Program-made: the position numbers and the translations under genes
In this document: positions 1 through 8,809 of the stretch, one piece after another
Layout of the letters: each line of letters begins with the position of its first letter
Numbering within the stretch: the stretch's first letter is position 1
Assembly (NCBI RefSeq): GCF_002763455.1
Contig: NZ_NIXK01000001.1
Span: forward strand, 372,001 to 436,000
From: Lentibacillus sediminis
GTDB lineage: Bacteria; Bacillota; Bacilli; Bacillales; Amphibacillaceae
Direction: 5' to 3'
DNA length: 64,000 bases
The notes under the pieces: model-generated
Told to the model about the DNA's origin: nothing
The model's database searches: none
Seen by the model: only the letters and a program-made list of their open reading frames with translations

Positions 1-1307
1 TGGCGATTTTTATTGGAGGAGAATTTGGGGGATCAATCAGTTCAATTCTAATTGGAATACCTGGAACCAATGCAGCTGTAGCAACAATGCTGGATGGGTA
101 TCCACTTACCCAACAAGGTCATGGTAAAAAAACGCTGATAACTGCATTGCTTGCTTCTGCTGTGGGAGGGACCATCAGTGGAATTCTGTTACTTGTCGCC
201 GCACCAACAATCGCAAATTTTACTGTTAATTTTGGCCCGCCTGAGTACTTTGCGTTAACGTTATTTGGGATATCGGTCGTTGCTGGTATAAGTGGAAGAA
301 ATCTTGCTGCAGGAATTATTTCCGGAAGCATAGGAGTCTTACTTTCCCTGGTAGGTATGGATACGGTTAGCGGTTCACAAAGGTTCACATTTGGTGTTAC
401 TGAGTTAATGAGTGGTTTACCATTGCTGCCTCTTCTCATTGGTGTCTTTGCCGTACCCAGTATAATTGAACAATTGGACGCAACAAATTCCAGTAAAAAA
501 GAAGAGTCAAAAAAAGTTCTAATAAATAGTAAAAGCAAAGATCCTTTAACGAAGAAAGATGTAAAGAAGGTAACACCAACCATATTGCAGGGATCCTTCA
601 TCGGTAGTTTTATTGGTGCAATCCCCGGGGCGGGAGCAAGTATCGCAGCTTTTATGAGCTATGACCAGGCAAAACGGTCTTCTAAAACCCCTCAAAAATT
701 TGGTAAAGGGGAGATAAAAGGAGTCGTAGCTTCAGAATCTGCTAATAATGCGGTTACGGCAGCTTCGTTAATACCACTTTTATCATTGGGCATACCAGGA
801 AGTCCTTCTGCTGCAGTATTACTTGGAGCGTTTATGGTTCAGGGAATGGAGCCGGGACCAACATTATTCGAGAATCAAGGAGTAATTCTTTATGCCATTA
901 TGATTGGGATAATTGTAACCAGCTTTTTTATGTTTATACAGGGAAGAATACTTTCGAAGTATTTAGTAAAAGTAACAAATGTACCTTATCAGGTAATGGT
1001 TCCATTACTTGTTCTGATGTGTACGGCAGGGGCATTTGCTGCAAATAACTCTGTGTTTGGTATGCAAGTGTTCATTATAGTTGGTATAGTGGCATTTATA
1101 TTAAAGAAACTTAACTTTCCACTGGTACCTATTGTTCTTGGTTTTGTACTTGGCCCATTATTAGAGTTTAATTTAAGAAGAAGCCTGGTTATGTCGCAAG
1201 GTAGTTGGGATATATTCATTACCAGACCAATCAGTCTTGCTTTTATTGCGATGACCACAATATTTCTCATCTATACCTTGAAGAAAAACAAAGAGCAAGA
1301 AAATTAA
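1..1307 (+). CDS. Tripartite tricarboxylate transporter permease, TctA family (5' end outside window)
   Basis: Large membrane subunit of a TTT-type secondary carboxylate importer; in this family TctA works with a small subunit (TctB) and a periplasmic or lipoprotein binding protein (TctC). The reading frame is already open at base 3 and runs to TAA at 1305-1307, giving 434 visible residues, so roughly 70 N-terminal residues of a ~500-aa family protein lie upstream. The two family signatures are visible: GGSISSILIGIPG followed by DGYPLTQQG near the start, and the second glycine-rich loop IPGAGASIAAFMSYDQAKR around 605-680. Many hydrophobic segments follow. It precedes the sulfatase genes by about 95 bases; whether it serves the same pathway, perhaps importing a sugar acid, is inference. 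Confidence 0.9.
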   Translation, partial: AIFIGGEFGGSISSILIGIPGTNAAVATMLDGYPLTQQGHGKKTLITALLASAVGGTISGILLLVAAPTIANFTVNFGPPEYFALTLFGISVVAGISGRNLAAGIISGSIGVLLSLVGMDTVSGSQRFTFGVTELMSGLPLLPLLIGVFAVPSIIEQLDATNSSKKEESKKVLINSKSKDPLTKKDVKKVTPTILQGSFIGSFIGAIPGAGASIAAFMSYDQAKRSSKTPQKFGKGEIKGVVASESANNAVTAASLIPLLSLGIPGSPSAAVLLGAFMVQGMEPGPTLFENQGVILYAIMIGIIVTSFFMFIQGRILSKYLVKVTNVPYQVMVPLLVLMCTAGAFAANNSVFGMQVFIIVGIVAFILKKLNFPLVPIVLGFVLGPLLEFNLRRSLVMSQGSWDIFITRPISLAFIAMTTIFLIYTLKKNKEQEN

Positions 1308-1401
1308 TCTTTAAGGAAAGTATTGCTAAGCAAGTTACGGGTAGTCCATAAACTTGATAAATGAAATGCTTTTAAAATGGAAGATGAAAGAAGGTGTTAT
1401 A

Positions 1402-2871
1402 TTGAGCAAGCCAAATATTCTTATTTTCATGACCGATCAACAGCAGGCGCAAGTGACATATCCTGATCATCCCTGCCGCACCCCGAATTTGGATCAGCTG
1501 GCAGCGGAAGGGGTCCGGTTTAATGAAAGTTATACAACAATGGCGCATTGTTGCCCATCAAGAGCATCATTCATGACAGGTTTGTATCCATCACAGCATG
1601 GAATTTATAATAATGTATCGAACGAAACTGCAATCCATAAAACGTTGAATGAAGGGGTTACGACATTTGCTGAACAGTTAAAGAGTGCCGGATACAGTAT
1701 GCATTTCTCCGGGAAGTGGCATATTTCTGCAGAAGAAAACCCAGCAGACCGCGGGTGGGAGGAACTGGAAGTATCTGCTGACAAAAACGCCTACATGGGG
1801 AAAAAAATTCACGAATGGAGAGAAACTGATAAAAAAGAAAATACCGGTGACAAGCGAAAGAATGGAGAAATTGCTCGCAGGGGCTGGGGGGATTTTCAGT
1901 TATACGGGTCATCATCAACTCCGCTTGAAGAGACGCATGATAACCTTGTTGTACAAAAAGCAATAGACCGACTGCAACAACTTAAAAATCAATCCGATCC
2001 ATGGTGTATGTATGTAGGTACGTTTGGGCCTCATGATCCCTTTGTCATTCCTGAAAAATACGCAAAGATGTACAATCCGGAAGATGTTGAGCTCCCACTG
2101 AATTATGGGGATACTTTCAAAAACAAACCTGGTGTGTATAAGCGAATGCGTCAAGTATGGGATCAGTTAACCGAACAAGAGGTGAAAGAATCGATCGCCC
2201 ATTATTGGGGGTACTGCACCATGATGGATGATTTGTTTGGCCAAGTTTTGGATGCTTTGAAATCTACCGGTCAAATGGATGATACGCTCATCTTATTTAT
2301 ATCAGATCACGGGGAAAGTCTTGGTGCACACGGTCTCTATTTGAAGGGAATCAGCCCTTATGATGAAACGTATCGTGTGCCTTGCATCATTCGTTGGCCA
2401 GAAGGGGTCCGTCAACCGGGCAGAGAAGTGGATAAGCTGATAAGCATGATTGATTTTGCCCCTACGTTTTTGGAGCTGGCAAATGTACAAAAGCCGGAAG
2501 AAAGCAAGGGCAGAAGCCTGTTGCCATGGTTAAGAAATGAGGTGCCACAGAATTGGAGAGATGCGGTTTTTAGTCAATGCAATGGTGTGGAAGTTTACTA
2601 TACACAAAGAATCGTTCGAACGGAGCGGTATAAACTTGTTTATAACCCAACAGATGTAGATGAACTATATGATTTGCAGGAAGATCCGTTTGAGTTAAAA
2701 AATGTGGCTGATCGTACGGATATGAAAACTATCAAAGAGTCATTGTTTATTAAAATGTGGAAAGAAGCCGCAGATGTTGATGATATTATTTTCAATTCGT
2801 ATCCTACCGTAGCCACAGCTGACATTGGCCCCGCTGAGGCAATAGGTAAAGATCAAGGAAGGAGTGACTAA
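1402..2871 (+). CDS. Sulfatase, formylglycine-dependent (S1-type)
   Basis: Hydrolyses a sulfate ester, probably on a carbohydrate. The TTG at 1402 is preferred because AAGGTG sits 5 bases upstream; the frame is open to another TTG at 1354 without a comparable ribosome site. The 489-aa product has the alkaline-phosphatase-like sulfatase fold: N-terminal NILIFMTDQQ with the metal aspartate near residue 12, the signature C50-C-P-S-R54 whose first Cys should be converted to formylglycine, then GKWHIS and a late SDHGES metal motif. No signal peptide is seen, so it is probably cytoplasmic and acts on imported oligosaccharides. It ends 2 bases before a second sulfatase, and the maturase gene follows, so the three probably form one operon. 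Substrate position and sugar cannot be told from sequence. Confidence 0.92.
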   Translation: MSKPNILIFMTDQQQAQVTYPDHPCRTPNLDQLAAEGVRFNESYTTMAHCCPSRASFMTGLYPSQHGIYNNVSNETAIHKTLNEGVTTFAEQLKSAGYSMHFSGKWHISAEENPADRGWEELEVSADKNAYMGKKIHEWRETDKKENTGDKRKNGEIARRGWGDFQLYGSSSTPLEETHDNLVVQKAIDRLQQLKNQSDPWCMYVGTFGPHDPFVIPEKYAKMYNPEDVELPLNYGDTFKNKPGVYKRMRQVWDQLTEQEVKESIAHYWGYCTMMDDLFGQVLDALKSTGQMDDTLILFISDHGESLGAHGLYLKGISPYDETYRVPCIIRWPEGVRQPGREVDKLISMIDFAPTFLELANVQKPEESKGRSLLPWLRNEVPQNWRDAVFSQCNGVEVYYTQRIVRTERYKLVYNPTDVDELYDLQEDPFELKNVADRTDMKTIKESLFIKMWKEAADVDDIIFNSYPTVATADIGPAEAIGKDQGRSD

Positions 2872-2873
2872 AA

Positions 2874-4229
2874 TTGGCCGAACAACAAGACAATCGCCCG
2901 AACGTTGTTGTTTTTTTTACTGATCAACAGCGATGGGATACAACTGGGGTGCATGATAACCCTTTAGATTTAACCCCCAATTTTGATCGAATGGCTAAAA
3001 ATGGGACACATGTAAACAATTCATTCACATGTCAGCCAGTATGCGGCCCAGCTCGTTCGTGTCTTCAAACGGGACTTTATGCTACCGAGTCAGGGTGTTA
3101 TCGCAATGGTATCCCGTTACCATCTGATACCAAGACTATGGGTCACCATTTTGCTGAAGCAGGTTATCACACCGGCTATATTGGTAAATGGCATCTGGCT
3201 GATGAAGAGCCTGTTCCTGAATCGCAGCGAGGCGGCTATGAGTACTGGCTGGCTGCCAACGTCCTGGAATTTTCTTCAGACGCTTATAACACGGTCGTCT
3301 ATGACAACGATAACGAGTCTGTAAAACTTCCGGGGTATCGTGTGGACGCACTAACTGATGCCGCCATTCGTTATATTGATCATCATCAGAACGAACCTTT
3401 CTTTTTGTTTCTTTCGCATCTTGAGCCCCATCAGCAGAATCATCGGGATGAGTATGTTGCCCCTGATGGGTATCGCGAGCAGTATATTTCACGCTGGACT
3501 CCACCTGACCTTGCGTCATTAGGCGGAAGCAGTCAACAGCACCTTCCTGGCTATTACGGAATGGTAAAGCGCCTGGATGAAGCTTTGGGACGATTGATAG
3601 ATACGTTAACAAGTTTGAATCTTCTTGACAACACGATTATCCTTTTTACTTCGGATCACGGATGTCATTTCAAAACACGGACGGCCGCATATAAGCGTTC
3701 ATGTCATGAAAGTTCGATCCGCGTGCCGACCGCTATTCAAGGTCCTGGTTTTGATGGGGGAGGAAGGGTTAATGAGTTGGTCAGTTTAATTGATCTTCCG
3801 CCAACGTTATTGGACGCAGCAGGTATCGAAGTGCCTTCTGAAATGCAGGGTCGTTCCCTTCTTCCGCTCTTAAAAGGAGATAAACAAGGATGGCCGGAGG
3901 AAGTTTTTGTCCAAATCAGTGAAACACAGGTCGGACGATGCATACGTACACAACGATGGAAGTATAGTGTCAAGGCTGTGGATAAAGATCCGGTAAATGA
4001 CTCCTTTTCAGAAGAGTATCATGAAGAATTTCTTTATGATTTGCAAAATGATCCATACGAATTGACAAATCTTGTTGGGTTTAAGTCTCATCAAGAAGTT
4101 TCGCAAACTCTAAGAGAGAGGCTCATTCAAAGAATCATCAAGGCTGGAGAACCGGAACCGGTGATTATTCCGGCACAGGTAAAACCAAGCGGTCAGCGAA
4201 GTGTGTCTTTGGAGGATGGGCATGTTTAA
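2874..4229 (+). CDS. Sulfatase, formylglycine-dependent (CxPAR variant)
   Basis: Second sulfatase of the pair, 451 aa. It starts at TTG 2874 directly after the upstream stop, with AAGGAAGGAG about 8 bases before it. The formylglycine motif is C57-G-P-A-R61, the alanine variant of CxPSR that is common among bacterial sulfatases. Other family elements are VVVFFTDQQRWD at the N-terminus, IGKWHLAD and FTSDHGCH. It is clearly divergent from its neighbour, so it probably removes a different sulfate group from the same glycan (inference). No secretion signal is seen. The downstream formylglycine-generating enzyme would activate both. Confidence 0.92.
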   Translation: MAEQQDNRPNVVVFFTDQQRWDTTGVHDNPLDLTPNFDRMAKNGTHVNNSFTCQPVCGPARSCLQTGLYATESGCYRNGIPLPSDTKTMGHHFAEAGYHTGYIGKWHLADEEPVPESQRGGYEYWLAANVLEFSSDAYNTVVYDNDNESVKLPGYRVDALTDAAIRYIDHHQNEPFFLFLSHLEPHQQNHRDEYVAPDGYREQYISRWTPPDLASLGGSSQQHLPGYYGMVKRLDEALGRLIDTLTSLNLLDNTIILFTSDHGCHFKTRTAAYKRSCHESSIRVPTAIQGPGFDGGGRVNELVSLIDLPPTLLDAAGIEVPSEMQGRSLLPLLKGDKQGWPEEVFVQISETQVGRCIRTQRWKYSVKAVDKDPVNDSFSEEYHEEFLYDLQNDPYELTNLVGFKSHQEVSQTLRERLIQRIIKAGEPEPVIIPAQVKPSGQRSVSLEDGHV

Positions 4230-4412
4230 TCAAGAAGTTTCTTTCGAGGCTGAAAATATCGTTTGGAAAGGTTATCGCGAAGAATATTAATGGATTTTAC
4301 AGTGTTTTTGATGACATAATTGGATAATGCAAATGTACAAATTGTTTGCATCCCTATAATGATTCCTAATCCATAAATCTATTGAATTATTTAAGTTGAA
4401 GGGGCTGTCATC

Positions 4413-5369
4413 ATGCATGAAAAACAAATGAGCAAATCTCCCTGCTGTGCAATTAGCAGGGGTAGTGCAGTAAAAGATATCTCGAAAAAAAGTACTCAAA
4501 ACCCGATTATAGAGAAGTCAGATGCAGTAAAGTTTGAAGAGAAAATGGTTTATTTGCCCGGTGGTGAGTTTCTGATGGGAACAGAAGACAAGGAAGGATT
4601 TCCAGCGGATGAAGAAGGTCCCGTCAAAAAGAGGACTATTAAACCATTTTATATTGATCGAGCTGAAGTCAGCAATCGTGAATTCAAGCAATTTATAGAG
4701 GAGACCAACTACAAAACAGATGCAGAAAAATACGGTTGGTCTTTCGTATTTTATAAATTCCTATCTGGAGAACAATTAAAAAATGCACAGCAGCTACAGG
4801 GAACGCCATGGTGGTTTGCGGTGAAGGAAGCTTATTGGTATCAGCCTGAAGGAAGGGGATCCAATATTGAGACTCGCATGGAACATCCGGTTATCCACGT
4901 CTCATGGAATGATGCAAAAGCTTTTTGTGAATGGGCTGGTAAACGCCTTCCGCTGGAGAAAGAATGGGAATTCGCTGCAAGAGGCGGACTCGAACAGAAA
5001 AAGTACCCCTGGGGGGATGAATTGCACCCAAATGGGGAGCATTATTGCAATATCTGGCAGGGAGATTTTCCCCGGACAAACCTTAAGAACGATGGCTATT
5101 TGGGAACAGCACCTGTAGAATCATTTCCTGTAAATGGGTATGGTTTGTATAATATGTCCGGAAATGTATGGGAGTGGTGTTCCGATTGGTTTGATAAATC
5201 TGTGAATCTATCTCCAACAGTGGATCCGCAAACACCTAAAACAATGCGTGGAGGTTCTTATTTGTGTCATTATTCTTATTGCAATCGTTATCGCGTGGCA
5301 GCAAGAAGCTCAAATACAAAGGACAGTTCAACAGGAAATTTGGGTTTTCGGTGTGTGAGGGACGCTTGA
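4413..5369 (+). CDS. Formylglycine-generating enzyme (sulfatase maturase, FGE/SUMF1 type)
   Basis: Oxidises the cysteine of the CxPSR/CxPAR motif in sulfatases to formylglycine in an oxygen-dependent reaction. The 318-aa protein has the complete FGE-sulfatase domain from about residue 44 (MVYLPGGEFLMGTED) to the end. Near the C-terminus it carries RGGSYLCHYSYCNRYR with Cys285 and Cys290, five residues apart as in the active-site pair of characterised FGEs, followed by SSNTKDSSTGNLGFRC. This separates it from the many FGE-like proteins without these cysteines. The N-terminus contains PCCAISRG, which itself resembles a sulfatase motif. The ATG at 4413 has AAGGGG about 8 bases upstream; a second ATG lies at 4428. 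It sits 183 bases behind the two sulfatases. Confidence 0.93.
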   Translation: MHEKQMSKSPCCAISRGSAVKDISKKSTQNPIIEKSDAVKFEEKMVYLPGGEFLMGTEDKEGFPADEEGPVKKRTIKPFYIDRAEVSNREFKQFIEETNYKTDAEKYGWSFVFYKFLSGEQLKNAQQLQGTPWWFAVKEAYWYQPEGRGSNIETRMEHPVIHVSWNDAKAFCEWAGKRLPLEKEWEFAARGGLEQKKYPWGDELHPNGEHYCNIWQGDFPRTNLKNDGYLGTAPVESFPVNGYGLYNMSGNVWEWCSDWFDKSVNLSPTVDPQTPKTMRGGSYLCHYSYCNRYRVAARSSNTKDSSTGNLGFRCVRDA

Positions 5370-5454
5370 CGTACAACGAAAATTAAGGATTTATCAACCA
5401 GTTTATAATTTGTGTTTAGTTATAATTTCTTTTTCAAATAGATTTCAATGAGGG

Positions 5455-5483
5455 TTGAAAACGCTATAAGAAGCTCGTATAAT
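5455..5483 (+). promoter_or_regulatory. Sigma-A type promoter
   Basis: TTGAAA (5455-5460), a 17-base spacer and a perfect TATAAT (5478-5483). It would start transcription about 5490, leaving a leader of roughly 110 bases before the gene at 5604. No riboswitch fold was recognised in that leader. Confidence 0.65.
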
Positions 5484-5603
5484 GAATATAGAAAAAATAA
5501 ATAAAATTAATTTATAAAGATTTGTTTTACGGAATTTAACTCAGAAAGCAATGACAGAGCAAACACGCAATTTTAGCAGGCTAAAAGGGTAGAGGATATA
5601 ACC

Positions 5604-6239
5604 ATGAATGAGGACAATCTTGAATATGTTTGGTATGCAAGTTTTGGCTCTAATTTATGCGAAGAACGCTTTCTTTGCTATATAAAGGGCGGAAGACCGC
5701 CCGGCTCACAAAAAACTGAAACAGGGTGCAGAGATCAGTCGCTGCCACTTCAAATACGATCTGTTCAACTGGATTTTCCACTTTATTTCTCCCATCATTC
5801 CGACAGATGGGGAGGTGGGGTTGCATTTATCGGTACAACCAAAAGTTCCGTTGCAGGGACATTGGCGCGTATGTACTTAATAACAAAGAGCCAATTTGCT
5901 GATGTTGTAAAGCAGGAAAACGGTGGTTCAGTACTTGAAATTAACTTTGATCATATTGTTGAAAAAGGGTCAGAGGTTGTGCAAGAAACTCGATACGGTA
6001 ATATCCTTTATGCCGGTAAATATGATGACTATCCAATATTTACATTTACTCATTTTCTGGACATGGATGAAAAGGACTTTACTGTTCCGTCCAAAAGTTA
6101 TCTGACTATGTTGATCAGCGGATATAAAGAGGCTTACGCGATGTCAGATGCACAAATAGCTGAATACCTGGTACACAAACCCGGGGTTGAAAGTAATTAT
6201 CATACGAAGGAACTGTTACAAATCATTAAAGATGTCTGA
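5604..6239 (+). CDS. Gamma-glutamylcyclotransferase-like (GGCT/AIG2 fold) protein
   Basis: 211 aa. The N-terminus has YASFGSNL at residues 11-18, the fold signature of gamma-glutamylcyclotransferase-like proteins, followed by ERFLCYIKGG. A conserved YGNILYAGKYDDYPIFTFT stretch lies further on. Members of this subgroup are of unknown biochemical role; some are annotated, without good evidence, as histone deacetylase-like. The gene has its own promoter at 5455 and separates the sulfatase/FGE genes from the regulator at 6327, so it need not belong to the glycan pathway. It has no signal peptide or membrane segment. The family fold is fairly certain; a specific activity is not. Confidence 0.65.
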   Translation: MNEDNLEYVWYASFGSNLCEERFLCYIKGGRPPGSQKTETGCRDQSLPLQIRSVQLDFPLYFSHHSDRWGGGVAFIGTTKSSVAGTLARMYLITKSQFADVVKQENGGSVLEINFDHIVEKGSEVVQETRYGNILYAGKYDDYPIFTFTHFLDMDEKDFTVPSKSYLTMLISGYKEAYAMSDAQIAEYLVHKPGVESNYHTKELLQIIKDV

Positions 6240-6326
6240 TTCATTTTCAAAAATAAACTTTTAACAGTATGGTTATCGCTTCATTCATATAGTCATTAAT
6301 GTAATTGGAAGGGGGGGAGGGATTGG

Positions 6327-8630
6327 GTGAAACATTTTCAAGTTTTATTTAAAAAGTTCAGAATAAAAAATCTCTTAAAACCGCTATCTTTCAAAAGGAA
6401 AATTACTCTTTTTTCGATATTAATAAGTATTGTACCACTTCTTCTGCTGGGCTTATTTTCCACTAATACAGCTGTGAACAGCATACAAGCGGAAGTGGGA
6501 AAAAGTCACCAGGCTTTCTTGAAACAGATCGACTTTCAATTAGGGACTTTTTTAAACAGTCTTGACGAATTAACTTATCAGTTAGCTTCCGATAATACAG
6601 TTTCAAATTCAGTAAATTCAGGTTTAACAAATCAAAGCAGCAGTGAAGCTTTGGAGGTTGTTCGTACTGTTCATCAATATAAAACATATTCGGATATAAA
6701 TATAAATGTATCGATCATTTACGATAAGTTCAATAGAGTGTATTCAACCCAATATGGTTATATAAATAAGTCTGAATTTGACTATCGTGGTATAAATGAA
6801 ATAATCGCTTCGGAATTTAATGGATCCACCGTCATTTCGCCTTTTACCTATCCTTCACAAGACGAGCTTTTATTTGTGAGGCCTATTTCTGATATTGGGG
6901 AAAGAGAGGGGTGGGTAATAATACATGCAAATACTGACAGACTAGTTGGATTGTTGAGCCAGATAGTAGAAGATTACAGCGGCAAATTATTAATAGTAGA
7001 TGAAAATGAGCAGGTTGTTTTGGGCAGTCATGAAGAAGATATCGGTTCAAGAATAAATTCATCTACCCAATTATATCAGCTTCTGTCCAATCCTGGGTCG
7101 TTTGAAGGAATTATTTCATCAGGCGGTACAGATTATACCCCTGCGTTGCTTGAGTCAAGTTTTAATGATTGGAATCTCCTAGCAATGACTCCGGTGACGG
7201 CGCTCTCGGGAGTAGCGGATAAAATAAGGTACTTAACGTGGGGTATGACCGCTCTGATTTCTGTAGTTTGGATTATCGTTATCATCATGTTTTCCAATCG
7301 TCTTTATTTTCCACTGAAGAAGCTAATGACGAATTTTCCATCATTATCTAAAGAACCTTCTGAGAGAACCGATGAATTTACATCACTGGAACAATTTTTG
7401 AATAACAGTATGGAAACCAATGAACAATTAAAAAATGAATTAGCTGAGCAAAGTTCGTTTATAAAAGAAAATGTGGAGCGGCAGATGTTACTTGAAGGCA
7501 TGAAAATTGAAGAGTTAAATGAAAAAACAGAGTACCTTTCACTGCAGGGACCCTGGTTTTATGTCTGTATTGTCGAGATAGATAAATTCAGTAATTTCAG
7601 AAAACTATATAATGAAAAAGATCAATCCATCATGATGTACGCCCTTTCTAAAATGGTCGATGAGATCAGTGAACCAACCTTTTCCAATCTTACAGTACGA
7701 ACGAAGCCCGGTCATGTCGCATTAGTGATCGGAGTGAAAGAAGCTGATACATACACAAACGATGTCGTAGAAGAAATTAGTTCAATTATAAGAGAAAAGG
7801 TTATGGAATATCTGGGCTTCTCTGTTTCTATCGCTGTCAGCAGTGCTCGTGAAGGGTATAATAGTATAAAAGAATGTTATCAGCATGCATTAACACTTCT
7901 TAATTATCGCTTCACTATGGGTAATGATGTCACTATTTCGGATAAGAATACAGATTCCTCCGGAGAAATTGATGTAGATGTAATCAAATTAAAAAAATCA
8001 GTTATATCCAGTATCGCTCATGGTAATTTTGATCGGGCGGAAAAATCTTTGGTCGAATTAATAGATTTGATTTCGCGAAAAGTTGAGAATTATGAAAGTA
8101 TATTAGGTTTTTTTGCTTATTTAATTGGTGAAGTACATCTTTTTATTGATGAGATGGGTTATGACAAAAATGAATTCTTTGAGGATGACTTATATCAACA
8201 GTTGAACGCTAAGAATAACATAGAAGAAGTAAAGCATTGGTTAATTGAAGATGTTTTTCATTCCATAGCAGAAAAAAAGGATGCACTGCTTCATTTAAAA
8301 CAAGAGCAAACGATTAAGAATGTTATCGGTTACATTCATGAGAACATTGGAACGGATCTGTCTTTACAATTGGTTGCTGATGAATTTAATATGTCCATTT
8401 CTGAACTCAGCAAAGCATTTAAAGCCCAAACAGACACAAATTTCAGCAATTACGTGATTGATTTAAGAATAGAAAGAGCGAAAGGGTGGTTAATCCATTC
8501 CAATAAACCTATTAAAGAAATTTCACAGGAACTCTGTTATTCAAATGTTCATAATTTCACCCGTGTGTTTAAAAATATAGAAGGATTGCCACCAGGGCAA
8601 TTTCGAAAAAAGTATCGTGATGGTGCTTAA
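6327..8630 (+). CDS. Membrane-anchored AraC-family transcriptional regulator (YesS-like)
   Basis: 767 aa starting at GTG 6327 behind GGGGGGGAGG. Order of parts: a cytoplasmic basic N-terminus; membrane helix at about residues 28-48 (ITLFSILISIVPLLLLGLF); an extracellular region of about 250 residues of the double-Cache/sensor type; a second membrane helix about 303-322; a long cytoplasmic linker; and a C-terminal AraC DNA-binding domain (about 660-765) with two helix-turn-helix units (LQLVADEFNMSISELSKAF; ISQELCYSNVHNFTRVFK). Proteins of this layout normally sense an extracellular sugar directly or through the ABC binding protein and activate neighbouring carbohydrate genes. Its place just before the beta-helix protein and the LplB-type importer fits that role (inference). 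Confidence 0.88.
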   Translation: MKHFQVLFKKFRIKNLLKPLSFKRKITLFSILISIVPLLLLGLFSTNTAVNSIQAEVGKSHQAFLKQIDFQLGTFLNSLDELTYQLASDNTVSNSVNSGLTNQSSSEALEVVRTVHQYKTYSDININVSIIYDKFNRVYSTQYGYINKSEFDYRGINEIIASEFNGSTVISPFTYPSQDELLFVRPISDIGEREGWVIIHANTDRLVGLLSQIVEDYSGKLLIVDENEQVVLGSHEEDIGSRINSSTQLYQLLSNPGSFEGIISSGGTDYTPALLESSFNDWNLLAMTPVTALSGVADKIRYLTWGMTALISVVWIIVIIMFSNRLYFPLKKLMTNFPSLSKEPSERTDEFTSLEQFLNNSMETNEQLKNELAEQSSFIKENVERQMLLEGMKIEELNEKTEYLSLQGPWFYVCIVEIDKFSNFRKLYNEKDQSIMMYALSKMVDEISEPTFSNLTVRTKPGHVALVIGVKEADTYTNDVVEEISSIIREKVMEYLGFSVSIAVSSAREGYNSIKECYQHALTLLNYRFTMGNDVTISDKNTDSSGEIDVDVIKLKKSVISSIAHGNFDRAEKSLVELIDLISRKVENYESILGFFAYLIGEVHLFIDEMGYDKNEFFEDDLYQQLNAKNNIEEVKHWLIEDVFHSIAEKKDALLHLKQEQTIKNVIGYIHENIGTDLSLQLVADEFNMSISELSKAFKAQTDTNFSNYVIDLRIERAKGWLIHSNKPIKEISQELCYSNVHNFTRVFKNIEGLPPGQFRKKYRDGA

Positions 8631-8650
8631 ACATCATAAACTCAAAACCG

Positions 8651-8690
8651 CTGATTCGTTACGCGCTTGCTAATGAATCAGTATTTTTTT
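8651..8690 (+). terminator. Rho-independent terminator after the AraC-type regulator
   Basis: Stem CTGATTCGTTA (8651-8661) with TAATGAATCAG (8671-8681), one G-T pair, a 9-base loop, then TATTTTTTT. Confidence 0.8.
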
Positions 8691-8809
8691 ATCTTTTATA
8701 TCGTGTTTTATCTTTATTTGAAAGCAAGATAATCAAATGATAATTGAACGTAAAAATACCATATGGTTGTATAAATTATGATATTGAAAATATAAAAAGG
8801 GAGGTTTTA

